From NCBI RefSeq assembly GCF_963678975.1, contig NC_089272.1, positions 9,122,408 to 9,186,407 on the forward strand: a stretch of DNA of 64,000 nucleotides, given 5' to 3'. Below, piece after piece: positions 1-11,775 of this stretch. A program made the translations under genes and the position numbers. This DNA is from Dysidea avara. Lineage: Eukaryota > Porifera > Demospongiae > Dictyoceratida > Dysideidae. Positions within the stretch are counted from its first letter, which is position 1. Every line of letters begins with the position of its first letter. Below the pieces are notes generated by a model that saw only the letters and a list, made by a program, of their open reading frames with translations, did not search any database and was not told where the DNA came from.

Positions 1-532
1 TGATGAGGCTTTTCCCCAGTATGGGTTAGCGTATGACGTTTCAGCTTGCTCCTGGTTTGAAATGATTTACTGCAATATTTACAACAGTGTGGTTTTTCTC
101 CAGGTTGAGCTATCAGGTGTAACTTATGATGATTACACCTTGCAAGTGTCTTTCTACAACACAGACATTCATAAGGAGTGCCTCCATTATGAGTTCGTAG
201 GTGCTCCTGTAGATTATCATTTTGCATAAAAGATATACCACAGAATTCACATTGGAATTGTTCACTATCACCAGCTGGCAATAGTATCTGTGATTTTAAA
301 GAATATGTTACTTCATGAGGTCTTGAGAGCGTGGATGTGAGATGGTTATTTTGTTCATGTCTCCTGATATGTTGTTGAAGGTTGATCAGTGTAGTAAACA
401 CTTCTCCACATTTTCCACACTTGAACACTTGTGGATTAGCATCACAACAAGCTTGACTGTACTTCAAGTGAATATCAAAATCACATTTTTTCACAAACTG
501 TGCTTGGCAGTGAACACAAATGTAGTTGGCAT
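1..532 (-). CDS. Gene A zinc-finger exon, partial (cut by left edge)
   Basis: The acceptor TTTTGCAG|AT lies at 533. The frame is open from 532 to base 1 and encodes an atypical first finger with C2HC spacing (CVHCQAQF ... HLKYSQAC), a classical finger FKCGKCGEVFTTLINLQQHI, a linker with DSEQFQCEFC and further fingers up to a TGEKPH linker at the window edge. Two fingers in the middle are degenerate (CLCCRKTLARCNHHKLH). The array clearly continues beyond the window. The N-terminal part is closely similar to gene D at 55,900-56,166. Confidence 0.85.
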
Positions 533-584
533 CTGCAAAATTTACATTTTAATGATATTACAATTAGTATAGCTTAACGATATA

Positions 585-799
585 CAGTAAAGTAGGATCT
601 CGATTCTCACTTATCCTATAGCCCTCGATTATCCAAAGACTGTTCTATTAGAGTATTTTGTCAACAGGTGTATATTCTATTAGAATAGTTGAACGAAGTT
701 GTGTATATAAATGAATGGTATTTATTTATCTGCTTATCTAAACATGCACTCCTATGATTGAACTGGCACACAGGTCCTTGGATAATGGAGGTCCCACTG
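585..799. mobile_element. pogo/Tigger-like MITE
   Basis: The ends CAGTAAAGTAGGATCTCGAT and (reverse complement) CAGTGGGACCTCCATTATCC form imperfect terminal inverted repeats, flanked by TA at 583-584 and 800-801. The 215-bp length, TA target and CAGTnnnACCTC-type ends fit non-autonomous pogo/Tigger elements. It has no coding capacity. It contains one copy of the dispersed CTATTAGAGTAT word near 650. Confidence 0.55.
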
Positions 800-1689
800 T
801 AACATCCTTCTTAACGCAAGCCTGTACTCACATCTGAAAAGTGGTTTCTGAAATTGGTCTGGAGAAAATCAAGTGTCTGCATGTCTATCCATGTAAAAGT
901 TTTAAACAAACAAGTCAGCTACATTTTATGAACAAAACCTAGACTGTATCGAACACTCATATAGGTTAGCTAGTCATTTTCATTGGTGTTACTTAAACAG
1001 GGAATAATGTGGCCAGTCTAATGCAACCCACCCTACAAAGCTCAGCTACTGTCATACATTTTTGTGAATATTCTAACAATTTAGTGGATGCATGACCTTT
1101 GTGACTTGTGAGTAAGACTGGTACCAGTATGTAGCTTAATAATGGCATCTCCAGCCTTGCAAGAGATGGATAATGCTTACTATTAAGGAACTTAATTACA
1201 GAACACTCTGCTACAAACTGCATACAAGGATGTCATTAGGTTCCAGAGGTAACTCAGGCATGCATGATGTCGTCGCTAATAAGGCCACTTTGTTACACAG
1301 ACCACCTCTGTACAAAGACCGATTCTGTAGAAAGACTTCATTACAAACATGTATTTCATGACTTTTATGTGTCACAAAACTTAAGTTTCTTCGATACACT
1401 TCACTTGCATGGTCTGTTGCAAACTAACTGATTTACACCTAATGACTCTTAAGTGACTCAATTATGGTAGAATGATATCACAATGACCTTACTGTAGGGT
1501 CATAAAGTAGGCCATAAATTTTCTGAAGCCTAGATGTTTGATATGAAAATAGTCATAAGGTCAAGTCCTGTCATGACAGGAGTATGCACCTGAGACCTAC
1601 AGTAATTATACTTGTCATACTCATTATTACACATGGTCTTTGTAAAGAGATAGTCATTGTAAAATGTAGTCTTATTGATGATGTAATTA

Positions 1690-1790
1690 AGTATACCCTT
1701 AGCTAACTTTGGGACTTAATTACAATGTGGTCTTTGTAACAAGGTGGTCTTTAAGAGGTGGTCATTGAGCAAGGGTTTTATTGTAGCATA
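1690..1790 (+). repeat. Solo end of a TIR element (same family as 2345-3470)
   Basis: The stretch with ACAATGTGGTCTTTG and TTAAGAGGTGGTCATTGAGC is nearly the same as the right terminus at about 3,380-3,470 and the reverse complement of 2,345-2,400. It looks like a single remaining end of another copy. Confidence 0.5.
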
Positions 1791-1901
1791 CACAGTATGC
1801 TAGATGAATTTCATTTTCCGTTTCCAGCATCCATTTCTACTATTTCCAATTGTCTGCTCATGCTTGCCAGGAGACACACAATAACAAAATGATGCTCTTA
1901 C

Positions 1902-2139
1902 CAATAACATAGTCCACTGGTAGTCCCAATAGTTTGACATACTGCTCACCATACCATACTAATAGTTCTGTGCCTGGTAGAATATCCTTAATGGTGTAGC
2001 AGTAAATATTACCCTGGTATTGGAATGATAATAAATTCTGTTCTTCTTCATTTCCAGCATAATTGATAAATCTCAACCAACTAGCATGATCCTCATTCTT
2101 GGCATCAATGTAGTATGACTCAGAAACATTTTTCTTTAC
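1902..2139 (-). CDS. Gene A exon: second half of PR/SET domain
   Basis: The 238-bp exon runs from CTAG|GTAAAG to ATTG|GTAAGAG, phase 0 to 1. It encodes SYYIDAKNEDHASWLRFINY, then NEEEQNLLSFQYQGNIY and ELLVWYGEQYVKLLGL. In PRDM9 the matching segments form the cofactor and substrate pocket, including the VWYG tyrosine region, which is kept here. Catalytic competence is plausible from these motifs but unproven. The exon ends just after the domain, and the split Gly/Asp codon leads straight into the zinc-finger exon. Confidence 0.85.
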
Positions 2140-2344
2140 CTAGAAATGACAATTATACACAGTAAATTTTATTTGAGTAGAGACCATAGTAGAGAGAAAA
2201 GTAATGAACAAGGGATGATGCCTACACATGTAACCATAACAGTGTAAATTAGGATCTGTATATTTGTTTATCTACTTTTTATTCAAGGCACAATTGGAAA
2301 CACTGGAAACGGAAATGGTCAAATAGTTATATACGTGTATCCCA

Positions 2345-3470
2345 GCGTAAAAACCTCACTTAGTGACCTCCTCTTAAAGACCACATTGTAATTAGATTCT
2401 AAAAGATAGTTAAGGAATACTTGATGATCTAACGTTTTAGACCACTTCATGGTCACCTTTTATAAAGACCACCTCTTTACATGGTAATATTCAAATATGT
2501 ACTTTGTGACTCACAGAAAGGGATCACCAGAGTGGATTATAACGGTCGGCCATCAGACATTTACCAATCAATTAGCTGAACCAGTCAAGGATGGCCAACC
2601 ACTTTCCGCTGAAAAAGATCGATATACTTTAATAGAACAGTCAGTGATTCTAACAGAGCAGTCTAAAAATGTACTTAAAAGGTCTAAAAAAGCAAAAAAA
2701 AAGTTGTCTAGCTTGGAGAATCGAACCTGCACCTTGTTATCTGTACCATTCCACCACATGTTCATACACTGTTTAGGTGCTCTAAAAGGGGTTTAAATGT
2801 ACTGCAGTATATGACCATAATTGATATAGATACATGTCACAAAACATCGTATTGGATAATTTCATATCAAATCATTACAATGTAGATTATTATGTACGTG
2901 GCTTAACAATATGGCTGCTGAAGGAGTTTTGGGTGTCAAAATGCTCGCATCTAAGTTTTGAAAAACCAAAATTTTTCAGGGAGCATGCTCCAGCTTGGCA
3001 TGCTTACATCAGTTACACATGCTGCTAAGCATTGCCATACAATGTCAGATCATGTCAGATCAACTTTAACTTTGATCTGACATGATGTCATAATCCTCTC
3101 TGGGGGTCACCCATATTTTGGTCCACACTTCACTCAAGTCATCACTTAGTTTGTACCAGAATATATCACAGTCTATGTAAGTGAAATGTATCTAGTCACT
3201 ACAACCTACTGATCAATGAAAAAGAAGTCTCATAAGGAGATGATGACCTTTAGAGCCTAGCTGACCTAGCTGTTTTGATAAGTCATGAAATGATTGATGT
3301 TTGAAACTTAGGTATTATTACAATGTGGAAAGGTGGTCCTATAAAAGGTGACCATGAAGTGGTCTTATAAGGTAAGTATGCCATAGCTATCTTTGAGATC
3401 CAATTACGATATGGTCTTTGTACAGAGGTAGTCTTTAAGAGGTGGCCACTAAACAAAGACTTTACTCTAT
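2345..3470. mobile_element. TIR element with about 145-bp inverted ends
   Basis: The left end (2345-2490) holds CCTCACTTAGTGACC, AAAGACCACATTGTAATT, CTTCATGGTCACC and GACCACCTC in order. The same blocks appear as reverse complement, in mirror order, at 3313-3470. No long transposase ORF is present, so it is non-autonomous. It sits in the intron between the two PR exons of gene A. No clear target duplication could be fixed. Confidence 0.5.
2705..2762 (-). repeat. tRNA-like fragment (possible SINE head)
   Basis: On the minus strand a good B-box-like block GGTTCGATTCTCC follows an A-box-like TGGTGGAATGG. The spacing between the boxes is shorter than in a functional tRNA and no cloverleaf can be drawn, so this is a decayed tRNA-derived fragment rather than a tRNA gene. 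Confidence 0.35.
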
Positions 3471-3897
3471 AGGGTACATTTACATGACGATTTGACCATT
3501 TCTGTTTCCCATTTTTAGTTTCTATTTTCACTGTTTCCAATTTCCCTAACCTTACAAATCTGGTCAAGTACCTCTGGCCACACAGTCTGGCCACTAATTA
3601 GTTCAAAAACATCAAACAAAACCAAACACCAGACCAACACAGGAAGTCACAACACAAAGGTAGGTAAATACAGTGGACCCGGGTACCGAGGACCCGTGAG
3701 TATCCATCTCTTCTTGGAATTTTACATACTTCACAATCTCTATACTTGTACTAGGTACCTCTGCAAGTAGTCTTGCATAATCAATCCACTTCTCCCCTGT
3801 CATAGTGTCTCATTTAAATCAGTTAGAAATTATAAGCACCTCTGAAAAAGTGACTGCATTTATAGGCCACCCACCTGCTGCACAACGAGCATACTAG

Positions 3898-4264
3898 TAG
3901 TGATGTGTGATACGCCTGAAATGGTGTATCTGTATCTAATAGCTGTGTAGTCACGATACGATATCGATATGTGATACAGTACATCCTTTGTACAAAAAAG
4001 CCAAGTTTAATTAAGTGCGTGGGTGGCTGAAAATTATTTTATTGTTTAGTACCAGCCATTACACCATTGCAATATTATATAACAAGCTTAAGGAGTCTAG
4101 GAAACAGGTAAAAACCCCAGCTACACTCTTAACTTGAAGAAAGCCAGACCTTCATATTTCCGTGATTGTGCAATCAAAATATTGATACGTGTACGTGTGT
4201 ATCGGTGCGATACAGCTGGAGTATCGCAATATTCCGATATATCAATAAGTATCGCACATCACTA
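3898..4264. mobile_element. hAT-like MITE with 8-bp target duplication
   Basis: Terminal inverted repeats TAGTGATGTGTGATACG and its mirror GTATCGCACATCACTA bound 367 bp, flanked by perfect 8-bp direct repeats CATACTAG (3890-3897 and 4265-4272). Length, lack of ORF and target size fit a non-autonomous hAT element. Inside, GATAC/GTATC words recur. Confidence 0.85.
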
Positions 4265-5580
4265 CATACTAGTCTATTACGTCAACTTGCTACTAAAATT
4301 TAGAGACATTGTGCAAATACACCACGATGTAATGTGCCTGGTTGTGCTGGACTGAAACTTGCTTAGCTTGCCAATTGCTATTTCCCCCTGAACATTTTTT
4401 TACACAATGTTTCTAAAACTTAGTAGTGAGTCGAAATAATAGATTAGTATGCTCAAACTACAGCAGGTGAGTGGCCTATAAATGCAGTCAGTTTCAGATA
4501 CATTTTTTCAGGGGAGCTTATATTTTCTAATGGGTTTAACATCATGTGAGACACCATGACAGGAAAAGAAGTGGATTAGACATGCAAGACTACTTGCAGA
4601 AGTACCTAGTACAAGAGTAGAAGATTGTGAAGGGTATAAATTCCAAGAAGAGTCAGGTTCCCCTGGATCCTTGGTCCCCAGGTCCACTGTTTTTACATAC
4701 CCACAATACAAAGCTAATACATCAAGGACTGACAAGGAGGTAAATCACCCCGGAACGAATAAACACACAACACTGCACTCGTCTGAATAAAGAGAAGCAG
4801 TAAAACTGTTGGGTTGAGTCAGTATATCTGTATACCACATGCTCGTTCGCCAATAAATTAAGCTAACCAAGGCTATTATAGCGCTGCACCACTCAACAAT
4901 GAATATCCAACACTTCACCTGCACTCGTCTAAATGATGCTAAGCAATACAATTGTTGGAGTGATTGGCATAAATGATGGCAACTCACGCTTGTGCATGGC
5001 AAACGTGCTACCAATGAACAAACTAGCTAACAATGAATTAACCATCAAGACAGTAATTAGTCAGTAAAATCATTTCTTTGCACACAACGCTCAGTGGTAG
5101 CCAATATATTAACCTTGCTTTCTTGTTCCTTCCATGTTACAAATGGACGCCTTTGATCTGTGCACTCCCCACGTCACAAATCAGTTATACCACATCCATA
5201 TGGTTTGTCTCTGATTTGTGCCCATAGGTGTCATGTTTACAAATCCGATACAAACCTCATGGGTGTGTTACAACTATTACCTGTACACAATACAAATTAT
5301 ACATGTATTACCAGCTAATGTGCACACTGTAATTTATTCTCTGTAACAGAAATAAACATCAAATTTAGTGAAGTATTTGAAACTGGTCTCAGATTCAGCC
5401 TCACTGTGTTCCATTTTAAAAATGTCTGGGGAAATGCCCCCCAGACCCCTAGAAGCTTGTGCTTTACACTGCCATGCAATTTCACAATGGCCCATCAAAT
5501 GTACTTTTGATCGGCCATCTTGTACTACTGTAACAATAAATTTGCATTGTACTGTTCACTGTGCACAATAGAAAAATTAC

Positions 5581-5861
5581 CTCAAAGAAGTAACTTGTAT
5601 CAGTTTCATCAGTTACATCTTCTTTCTGTACCACTTCTCCCTTGTAGGGACCAATCCTAGTCCTTCTGGGTATTAACTCTTTGGCAAACACTCCCTTGCC
5701 AGCATTCATAATGGAGGACATCTTCACTGTAACTTGTAGTGGTACTGGTACACTGGTAAAGGATTTTGAGTCTTGGTCCCACCCCCGGGATTCATCCAAT
5801 GGTGTTAGAGGACCATGTACTGGACAGTCACCATGGTATGATTTATCACAAGTAACACAAA
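5581..5861 (-). CDS. Gene A exon: zinc knuckle and first half of PR/SET domain
   Basis: This 281-bp exon (phase 1 to 0) begins after CCAG and ends at TTTGAG|GTAATT. It encodes a C-x2-C-x7-C-x2-H zinc knuckle (CVTCDKSYHGDCPVH), then the start of the PR/SET domain with GKGVFAKELIPRRTRIGPYK and the segment up to DTSYFFE. The GPYxG element and the knuckle just upstream are hallmarks of the PRDM7/PRDM9 (and PRDM11) subgroup. The homologous exons of genes C and D are exactly the same length. Confidence 0.85.
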
Positions 5862-6144
5862 CTGGAAATGGTAAAACAACATTAATGTTGTTGTATAACA
5901 AACAGAATAATTATCTGGTCAAACTTAACCGACACCCTCACTGTTATATTAGAGTGTTTCGATTCTATGCATTGTATATTGAGTAGTATGGTATTATTAT
6001 TCATATCTAAACATTAGTCAAATATCACGGTATTCCAGCATATAGAAAAAAGTCACATGTATCATGCAGGATTCTGCCCAGGAATTCTCAAGTGTCGGCC
6101 TAAAATTTAACATTGACCCATATGCTGTGTGTTGTGTTAGACTG

Positions 6145-6434
6145 TAGTGATGCAACGGTATCACTTTTCACTACCAATCCGATACCAATACACTTGAAGC
6201 TGGAAATGGCCGATACAGTTTCAACTGTACTAATAATGGTAGCAACTGGCTTCTTTCGTGGGATCTTGCTTAACTCAGTGCGATGCGCTATGTACACCGC
6301 CATCTTGAAAAGTAATTACAGTAAATGACATCATTTATAGTATCAGTTGGTATCAGACATTTATAGCCTTACCGATACAAGTCCAATACTACCAAAATGG
6401 GGCCGATACTGATACTAGTATCAGTGAATCACTA
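6145..6434. mobile_element. hAT-like MITE with 8-bp target duplication
   Basis: A 290-bp element starts TAGTGATGCAACGGTATC and ends GTGAATCACTA. Perfect direct repeats TTAGACTG lie at 6437-44 offset on the left (6137-6144) and at 6435-6442 on the right. It shares the TAGTGATG start and GATAC-rich interior with the element at 3898, so the two belong to related families. Confidence 0.85.
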
Positions 6435-7128
6435 TTAGACTGTGTGTTATATTAGAGTATATCACAGCATTAGTGATGATATACGAACTAGATACTGGTT
6501 GTATTTAAGAAGGCAATGGTCAGATTTTTAGAGGCACTGGTTGTTTTGAACCACTGCTGAAGAGTGTGGGTAGAACTCAGACTGTGAAATATTGGTGTAC
6601 ACTCCAATTGCTTTGTATATAGAGAAACAAGACTCAATATCTGTTGTACCACTTGCTAGTAAAACACTTTTTTCCGATTTTCATCTGTTTGTTTACAAAT
6701 GTGATGGAAATAAAGTTTGTTTGTCTTTCAAATAGCCTTCTTGTTTGTGCATATGGATAGATTTAGGGCTAGCACTACACTATAATGGATTCACTACTGA
6801 AGTGCTGAACATGCTAAGTTGACTCTTGTCTTTGTACCCTTCTTCACTCATTAGTTATGATTTGATTAACTAATCACCTGTATTATATTTTCAACTATAA
6901 CTGCTCTACATATCAATTTTGTGGCTGTTCCAACTGTCTAGATCTATAACACTTTTATACTCCTGACATAACTCCAAGAGTATTGAACATATTAGGCTGA
7001 GCACTCCACTCCATTATTACTCTAGAGTAACAAACACTTTAAACATGGCAAGTTTCGCTCAGCCATTTGGTCAAATATAATAAATGTAACACTTGTAAAT
7101 ATGTACCATATATGGTAACTTCACTTAC

Positions 7129-7236
7129 AGATTACATCGTCAATACTAGTGTCATTGCTACTCCCAGAAGTAGCATAATTCAATGTCTCCATCCTTGTCA
7201 TATTTTGTTTCAGTGGAGCGACCACTACACTGCCGT
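7129..7236 (-). CDS. Gene A linker exon before the zinc knuckle
   Basis: Acceptor TTTGCAG|ACGG and donor ATCT|GTAAG bound a 108-bp exon, phase 1 to 1. It encodes an acidic, Ser/Thr-rich linker ending NDTSIDDVI; the split codon with the next exon gives Phe, then the knuckle begins FCVTC. The last residues resemble the acidic stretch before the PRDM9 knuckle. Equivalent exons lie at 39124-39222 (gene C) and 59510-59590 (gene D). Confidence 0.65.
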
Positions 7237-7288
7237 CTGCAAATAAACAAGTACACTTACTAACTTCATAAACAAGATAAATAACATA

Positions 7289-7946
7289 CCGTATAGTAAA
7301 AAAACTTTGGCAGTAAAAAAGTGTGACGAAACCCCACTGTTGAATAAATTGGCAGAAAAAACTTTGGTGATTGAAATAATATTCGCCAAAGTTTTTACTG
7401 TACAGTACGTAAGGATAAGGTGTCAACTCATCAGTTAAGTAGTGTATAAGTAGCTAGCATTGTTTTTGTAGCTGTACTTTAGTAGCTACTGGTCTAATGA
7501 CGTGCTAGCAAAGACATGCTTCTCTCGCGGCTTCTCTATCTCCTGCGATGCCGAGAGCAAGTGTATTTGTATTTTCAGTGAACTCCAGTAGCAGAGGTTA
7601 TCACGTATATCAAACTATTTGATATACGTGATACAGAATATACTGGCCGGTAAACAAAACAAAAATAATAAAATAAATTGGCCAAATCCATCACAAGACG
7701 ATGAACCATAGCTGAAAAGCAAATGGGAAGCCGGTTGGAAATGCTATCCCAAGGAGTGCTTACAACTGTGGGACACATTCCTAGGAAGATCTCCAAAGTC
7801 AGCTCGATCTTTATTACATGGTGGTACGCCTGACTACGAGCTAACCTTCATCTCAAGTTTTAGGGTGCTCGTGTGATCATCTAAAATAATTGGCAAAAAA
7901 ACTTTGGCGAATTGAATGCCATTCGCCAAAGTTTTTTACTATACGG
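7289..7946. mobile_element. CCGTATAG-ended TIR element, copy 1
   Basis: Inverted ends CCGTATAGTAAAAAAACTTT and the mirror ending ACTATACGG bound 658 bp, flanked by TA on both sides. Each end also contains an internal short hairpin around ACTTTGG/CCAAAGT. A second copy lies at 57141-57775. No transposase ORF. The TA target suggests a Tc/mariner-type mobiliser. Confidence 0.7.
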
Positions 7947-8164
7947 TATTATGCACATTTACGGTACTGGTTCACTACTGCTGACCCACTGACCCAAATA
8001 GCAATCCGACCTAGGATTAATATAAAACCGAGGTGTGCATATAGCTATTTTGGGTAGTCTCATGTGAAAGAGATCGATTACAGGAAATTTTCCTTTCCCT
8101 ACCTTTCTTGAAATGTAAAATTTGTGATTTTATGCTAATAATCATTTAAGTTTGAATAGGGATC

Positions 8165-8435
8165 ATAGAAAATTGAATAATTTTAAAAAATTGCATCGAC
8201 CTATTGAAAGCATTTTATTATTGTTGCTGTACTGAAGGCATTTTTAGACTTGGATATACCTAAACAATACTGCCAAGGTACCATGAAGGTATTGTGAGGT
8301 GGTTTCTGGGTGATACTTTTTGGCCAAATCTCCATGATCCCTAATATTACTATGTACCATGCTGTATGCTTGGGATATATCACAGAATTACGCACACCAA
8401 AATTAATACTAGAGGTCTGGTCATGAAAGGTTAAC
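8165..8435 (+). repeat. R1 family tail fragment
   Basis: This stretch shares the order ACCAATACTGCCAAGG-like, then CATGAAGGT, TTTCTGGGTGATACTTTTTG and CTCCATGATCCCTA with the distal part of the composite repeat seen at 22,000-23,400 and near 61,250 and 62,800. No gene seen. Confidence 0.45.
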
Positions 8436-9012
8436 ACAAAAGGGTAGTGTTATGCATTCCAAGTTATTGTCTACTGCCTATAGTGCTGGCCTATAGTTTA
8501 TTTTTGATCACAGTTGGTACTAACAGGAACTTTGGCATTTATAAGTCTCATATTCACCAACAACCAACAACTGTAATATAACACATAACATGAATATTGT
8601 GGCAGCACAGTTGATGAAAACTGTAGCTAAGAGGCCATCAGTACCCGGAATACTGAGATAACTTTTGAAGCAACCCACGAGTCTGAAATACAAAGTTTCC
8701 TCGGTGCATGCCCTAAACCTTCTCCCAAGTCTCACAACACTTTGTTCCCCCGAGTCATTGCTAGATGAAGACCTGCAACACTGTACTGTATGCCAAATAG
8801 ATGAGACTTACTTTACACAGCCCTGGACCATAGCCACACTACCACATCCTTCTAATACATCATTGTATTACTTAATAGAATAATCAATGCATTAACTTCT
8901 AGTCAGTGTCATAGGAATACAGGTGTAGCTATTCATAGGGTACATCAGAAAACAACTATTGTTGACCGCTCTATTTGATCAAATCGGTACAAGGTTCTGC
9001 TACCATAAAAGG

Positions 9013-9771
9013 CTATTGGTAAAAGCGGAAATTCGGGATTCCACACTGATTAATTTTATCACGTGAGTCATATACGTATTTGAGTCTTTGGCATGGCGTG
9101 TCAAGCTGGAATCAATAAAGACATGTTGGAATAAACAGAGGTCAATTCTTCAGTAGTACAGAAACACAAATTTACTGGAAGTGAAACATACGTAGCTGCA
9201 GTATTGACAACAATTAAACAAAAGAGACATTGTAGCAGAAGGAATTAACCAGTGGCAATTAGACTGGCGAAGCTATTTGCTTAAGGATTTGCTGCCCGCC
9301 ATCCACCCATTACACTTCACAATACTCTCACCTGGCATGGTGCTCAGCACGATTAAGGTGGAGTCAGTAAACAACACATTAGCTCTGTTAAAAAAGTCCT
9401 GCAACACTGGCACACGTACAGCAACAATTCAGTGATGAGTAGCATAGAGCTAGCTACAGTGTGCCATTCTTGCTATCATGTTCACTAATGGCACTTAGCA
9501 ATTAAGCCAGGATTTTGCCAAGGGAGTAGCTCGGGGAGTACTGTAGCAGTCACTGACCAGCTTCCTATCTGGTTCATCTGCAGCGAGGTCCTCTGTGTCG
9601 CTGTTTTCATCCATATATAACAGGACACTGTTTTACTGTAATGTAGTATGCTAGAATGAAGTTACTGCTAGATGCAAATGTCTTCACTCTGTCAATGCAT
9701 CATGCTAAGACTCAATAATAAGAATCACGTGATGAAATTGAAAGATGTGGAATTCTGCGTTTTACCAATAG
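9013..9771. mobile_element. TIR element with about 55-bp imperfect ends
   Basis: The ends begin CTATTGGTAAAA and carry GGAAATTC/GAATTCCAC and ATCACGTGA blocks in mirror order (left about 9013-9075, right about 9712-9771). No target duplication is evident. Inside on the minus strand is a short, unusually gene-like ORF (9495-9614). Confidence 0.55.
9495..9614 (-). CDS. Small ORF inside the 9013-9771 element (39 aa, unknown)
   Basis: It starts with ATG at 9614 and ends TAA at 9495. The peptide begins MDENSDTEDLAADEPDRKL and is acidic, then changes to STPRATPLAKSW. It lies wholly inside a terminal-inverted-repeat element, so it may be the remains of a transposase N-terminus or a captured host exon. 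No family is recognised and expression is unknown. Confidence 0.25.
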   Translation of the reverse strand: MDENSDTEDLAADEPDRKLVSDCYSTPRATPLAKSWLNC

Positions 9772-10049
9772 CTGTACTTTCCATTAACTTTATATGATTA
9801 GCTCCATTAGTCTGTTCCTAAACACTTTCTAATCTAGCACTCTACTTGTCCTTTTACATACTAGAATAGAATTAGTCACGTAATCTCCCACTCCCTCATC
9901 ACAGTTTGTTCTATTCTTGTCCTATTCATAAGCTCCATTACAGTAACAGTTTTTCACATTGATGACAACCAGGTAGCTAGGGAATGCTTACATAATATCA
10001 AGAGGGGAAGGAATAACATCCAGACACTCAGATTGCTTAGATGTCTGAC

Positions 10050-10212
10050 CATACAGTAGATTGCAAGATAGCTGTCGTTAGAATTTCTTTCACTGGTGAT
10101 GTCACGTGAAAAACAGCCAATCTGATACTTTGTAAGAATTTGAAATAGTCCAATTGTTTATCATTGGCTGGTTTTCACGCGAGTCCCATTCAAATTTTTT
10201 GTACGACAGCCA
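10050..10212. mobile_element. Palindromic MITE, copy 1
   Basis: The arms CTGTCGTT ... GTCACGTGAAAA ... AGCCAAT and ATTGGCTGGTTTTCACG ... ACGACAGCC are mirror images over about 160 bp. A second copy with the same plan lies at 13040-13200, on the other side of gene A exon 1. Confidence 0.6.
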
Positions 10213-10610
10213 ATTCATCGGGACACAGTGTCCATCCAATGTAGTAGAGCAGCTAAGCAACAAATTTGATGAAAGCGTTCACTTTGTGATAAAAGCACCA
10301 AATTTTCTGTAGAAGTTGAGTAGGGTATACTATATCATTTGAGATATGGTGCCATGTCAAAATCACTGCCTTAGGGCATGTTTTAGAACTTTAAAGTTAA
10401 TTTCTAGCTGGTCAGGAAACCATACAGGTGCATTTGAAATCTGCATTTTTGCTTAAATAGTATAAATGTATCTCAAATTTACAGTGTAATCAGAAAATGT
10501 TTCAAAATAATCTGTTATTAAACACTTCTAATGGAGCCAATACTTCAGTGTTAAAAGTACAGACATGATCCAATAGAAATAATATATTGTACATCTATAG
10601 CTTCACATAC

Positions 10611-10789
10611 CTTGACCCGCCCTGCTTCTTAACATAATGACCTGGATGGTCACTTCCCTTGACCAGCTTTTGGATATGACCATCCGTTGCTTGTCTATTC
10701 AGATGCAAAGTTTCAGTATATTTACGATTGAGGCAGCTCAGAATACTTTTAATGGCTCCCCCAATACATTTTCTATTGATTGGCACCTG
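10611..10789 (-). CDS. Orphan internal exon, unknown product
   Basis: A 179-bp segment is open between an acceptor (AACCACAG|CAGG) and a strong donor (TCAAG|GTATGTG), phase 0 to 2. The peptide contains INRKCIGGAIKSILSCLNRK and ends KKQGGSR; it is basic and soluble. Neither phase fits the neighbouring exons of gene A, so it may belong to an unrecognised nested gene or be chance. Confidence 0.3.
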
Positions 10790-11059
10790 CTGTGGTTAGT
10801 CATAAAATGACCACGAACACTAAAACCTTTGATATAGGAAAACAAAAAGATATGCTAGCCTTGTAAACAGCATGTTTTTACAGGTGTTAGTGGTTGTCTA
10901 CTCATCATAGGTTATGTGGTTGGCTGTTACAAGCTGCTGAAGTTGAAAAGTTCTGGCAAAAAAAAGTGTTCTAGTATCAAGGAATGCAAACAGATGCTTG
11001 TTTCTATGTCTTGATCGAAGAACAATACAAGAACAAGCATTAAGATCACCTGGATAGTG

Positions 11060-11775
11060 GTCTGCTATTTATTTATCTAATTTGTCAAAATGACAGGGTA
11101 ACACCAAAAAGCATAGCCTGTATGAGGGTGCTTCCCTCAACATACATACATAACAAGACACATAACAAGAACAGTACAAAACATAACTACAGCAGAACCT
11201 TAACAGGACACTTGAAAATGAGTACACCTGCATAATCTGGACATGTGGTGAATACTAATGGTCCAAAGTATCCCTTACCATGTAACCTTGACAATTAGGA
11301 CACTTCCGTTGGTCCCAAGGTGTCCATAATACACAGCTTTCACTGTATAACACAATTACAAGAAACACTAAATACAAAACAGACGATATAGGGCACGATG
11401 AAAAGAGCTCACAGGTTTGATACTCAGTATATCAAAAGACACATTGTTCAACAGGAATACAGTATTCACAAAAAACGAGAACTGGTAGCTGTTGATGGAA
11501 GATTGTAAAGGTACAACTGTTAGATCGTGAGCTCTTGTAGGAGACATGTTATGATGGTAATAATCAGAAAAGTTCAGGGATGTTCTACTATTGAAGATGT
11601 CATATAGTGTTCATACAGATACATAGATAGCTCAGTGATCAGTAAGCTTAGGCCAACGTAGCATATCAACACAATCATCAGGGGATTTATTCCACCTCCT
11701 AGAAGTAGGATCCCACCGGCTTCCACATGCCCATCTAACAGCACGATGTTGTACATTTTCTAATGTATTCCATAG
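11060..11775 (-). mobile_element. LINE 3' end: reverse transcriptase C-terminus plus 3' UTR
   Basis: From about 11,775 down to a TAG at 11,368 one frame reads LENVQHRAVRWACGSRWDPT, then RTSLNFSDYY ... SPTRAHDL ... INSYQFSFFVNTVFL and a final SSFHRALYRLF. This is the typical C-terminal tail of animal non-LTR retrotransposon reverse transcriptases. Two in-frame stops (after LTDH and after IYVSV) make it inactive. The 3' UTR runs to an AATAAATAAATA tail near 11,070. It lies inside the first intron of gene A and is 5'-truncated, as usual for LINE copies. Confidence 0.7.

Noticed and set aside
2705-2762. Functional tRNA gene
   Set aside because: B box is good, but the spacing to the A box is too short and no anticodon arm or acceptor stem forms.
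3283-3594. 103-codon minus-strand ORF
   Set aside because: It spans the right end of the 2345-3470 TIR element and has no homologous or splice support.
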